From assembly GCA_964530005.1 (NCBI GenBank), contig CAZGZD010000019.1, positions 1 through 20,541 of the forward strand: 20,541 bases of DNA, in the 5' to 3' direction. The translations under genes and the position numbers were made by a program. This stretch comes from CAZGZD01 sp964530005 (GTDB taxonomy: Bacteria; Patescibacteriota; Microgenomatia; UBA1406; GWC2-37-13). Every line of letters starts with the position of its first letter. Within the stretch, counting starts at the first letter, position 1. The notes beneath the pieces are model-generated. The model was not told where the DNA came from and ran no database searches. It worked only from the letters and a program-made list of their open reading frames with translations. Shown piece after piece: positions 20,429 through 20,541 of the stretch.

Positions 20429-20541
20429 ATGCATCAGTCTTCAAAAAGCACTACTTTGACGCTGTCAAAGCAAGTGATCGTCCCACTAAATTGTCCAGAC
20501 ATTGTACTTGCGATTGCCCCTTGTCGGAGTGGAACAACAGC
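20429..20541 (+). CDS. N-terminus of a gene cut by the window edge
   Basis: An ATG at 20429 opens a frame to the right edge (37 complete codons). It has a polar Ser/Thr/Lys-rich start, then a strand VIVPLN and IVLAIAPCRSGTTA. The last stretch resembles the 5'-phosphosulfate-binding loop of sulfotransferases (R-S-G-T-T), but with so little sequence this is only a suggestion. Its -10 lies eight bases upstream. Confidence 0.45.
   Translation, partial: MHQSSKSTTLTLSKQVIVPLNCPDIVLAIAPCRSGTT

Noticed and set aside
1..20541. CRISPR arrays, insertion sequences, prophage genes or rRNA
   Set aside because: I found no regularly spaced repeats, transposase or integrase motifs, phage structural genes or rRNA-like segments on either strand.

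Overview
The window looks like part of a small-genome bacterium of the Candidate Phyla Radiation (Patescibacteria), possibly a Microgenomates-type lineage. This is inferred from gene content: a MutY-type glycosylase without its iron-sulfur cluster, a CPR-style truncated membrane protein, many very small membrane proteins and very tight gene packing. Composition is moderately AT-rich by eye. TGA is used as a normal stop (dipZ-like gene, nuclease, 7100 gene, enolase), so the code is the standard bacterial one and not the TGA=Gly code of Gracilibacteria. I see no rRNA, CRISPR array, insertion sequence or prophage. No intergenic stretch exceeds about 160 bp.

Layout. 1-2566: end of a membrane protein, then a membrane-anchored thioredoxin and a CcdA-thioredoxin (DipZ-like) fusion that would carry electrons across the membrane. 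2569-2642: tRNA-Pro(TGG) on the minus strand. 2698-3741: peroxiredoxin and a secreted or anchored nuclease. 3735-4364: HAD phosphatase (minus). 4410-6250: a lexA-like repressor and a Y-family polymerase in one operon, whose promoter carries a Gram-positive-type LexA box between -35 and -10. 6251-7072: MutY-like glycosylase (minus). 7100-9595: thioredoxin-like protein, PLP-binding YggS protein, enolase. 9607-12131 (minus): SIMPL protein, ion-channel protein with an odd filter, and two membrane proteins. 12161-13117 (minus): a probable di-iron desaturase/ferritin-like protein. 13173-15097 (minus): threonine synthase with a translationally coupled P-loop kinase. 15134-15381: small helix-hairpin-helix protein (minus). 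15426-16342: msrB-msrA. 16363-17674 (minus): extracytoplasmic-domain protein, two-helix b-type cytochrome candidate and anchored cytochrome b5. 17701-19646 (minus): seven-gene envelope operon led by a ribbon-helix-helix regulator whose promoter holds a perfect palindrome. 19785-20270: PhnB-like protein. 20429-end: start of another gene.

Two themes stand out. First, thiol/heme redox and oxidative-damage repair dominate: thioredoxins, DipZ, peroxiredoxin, MsrA/MsrB, cytochrome b5, di-iron protein, MutY, SOS polymerase. Second, the promoters follow a strict grammar. At seven genes an extended -10 (TGn + TANNAT-like hexamer) or plain -10 sits exactly six bases before the start codon, which puts the predicted transcription start on the first base of the start codon, i.e. 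leaderless mRNAs. This pattern also corrects several gene starts. In contrast, three tiny envelope genes at 17701-18308 have full Shine-Dalgarno sequences. Two promoters (lexA and the ribbon-helix-helix gene) have the repressor site nested in the 17-bp spacer, which predicts autoregulation.
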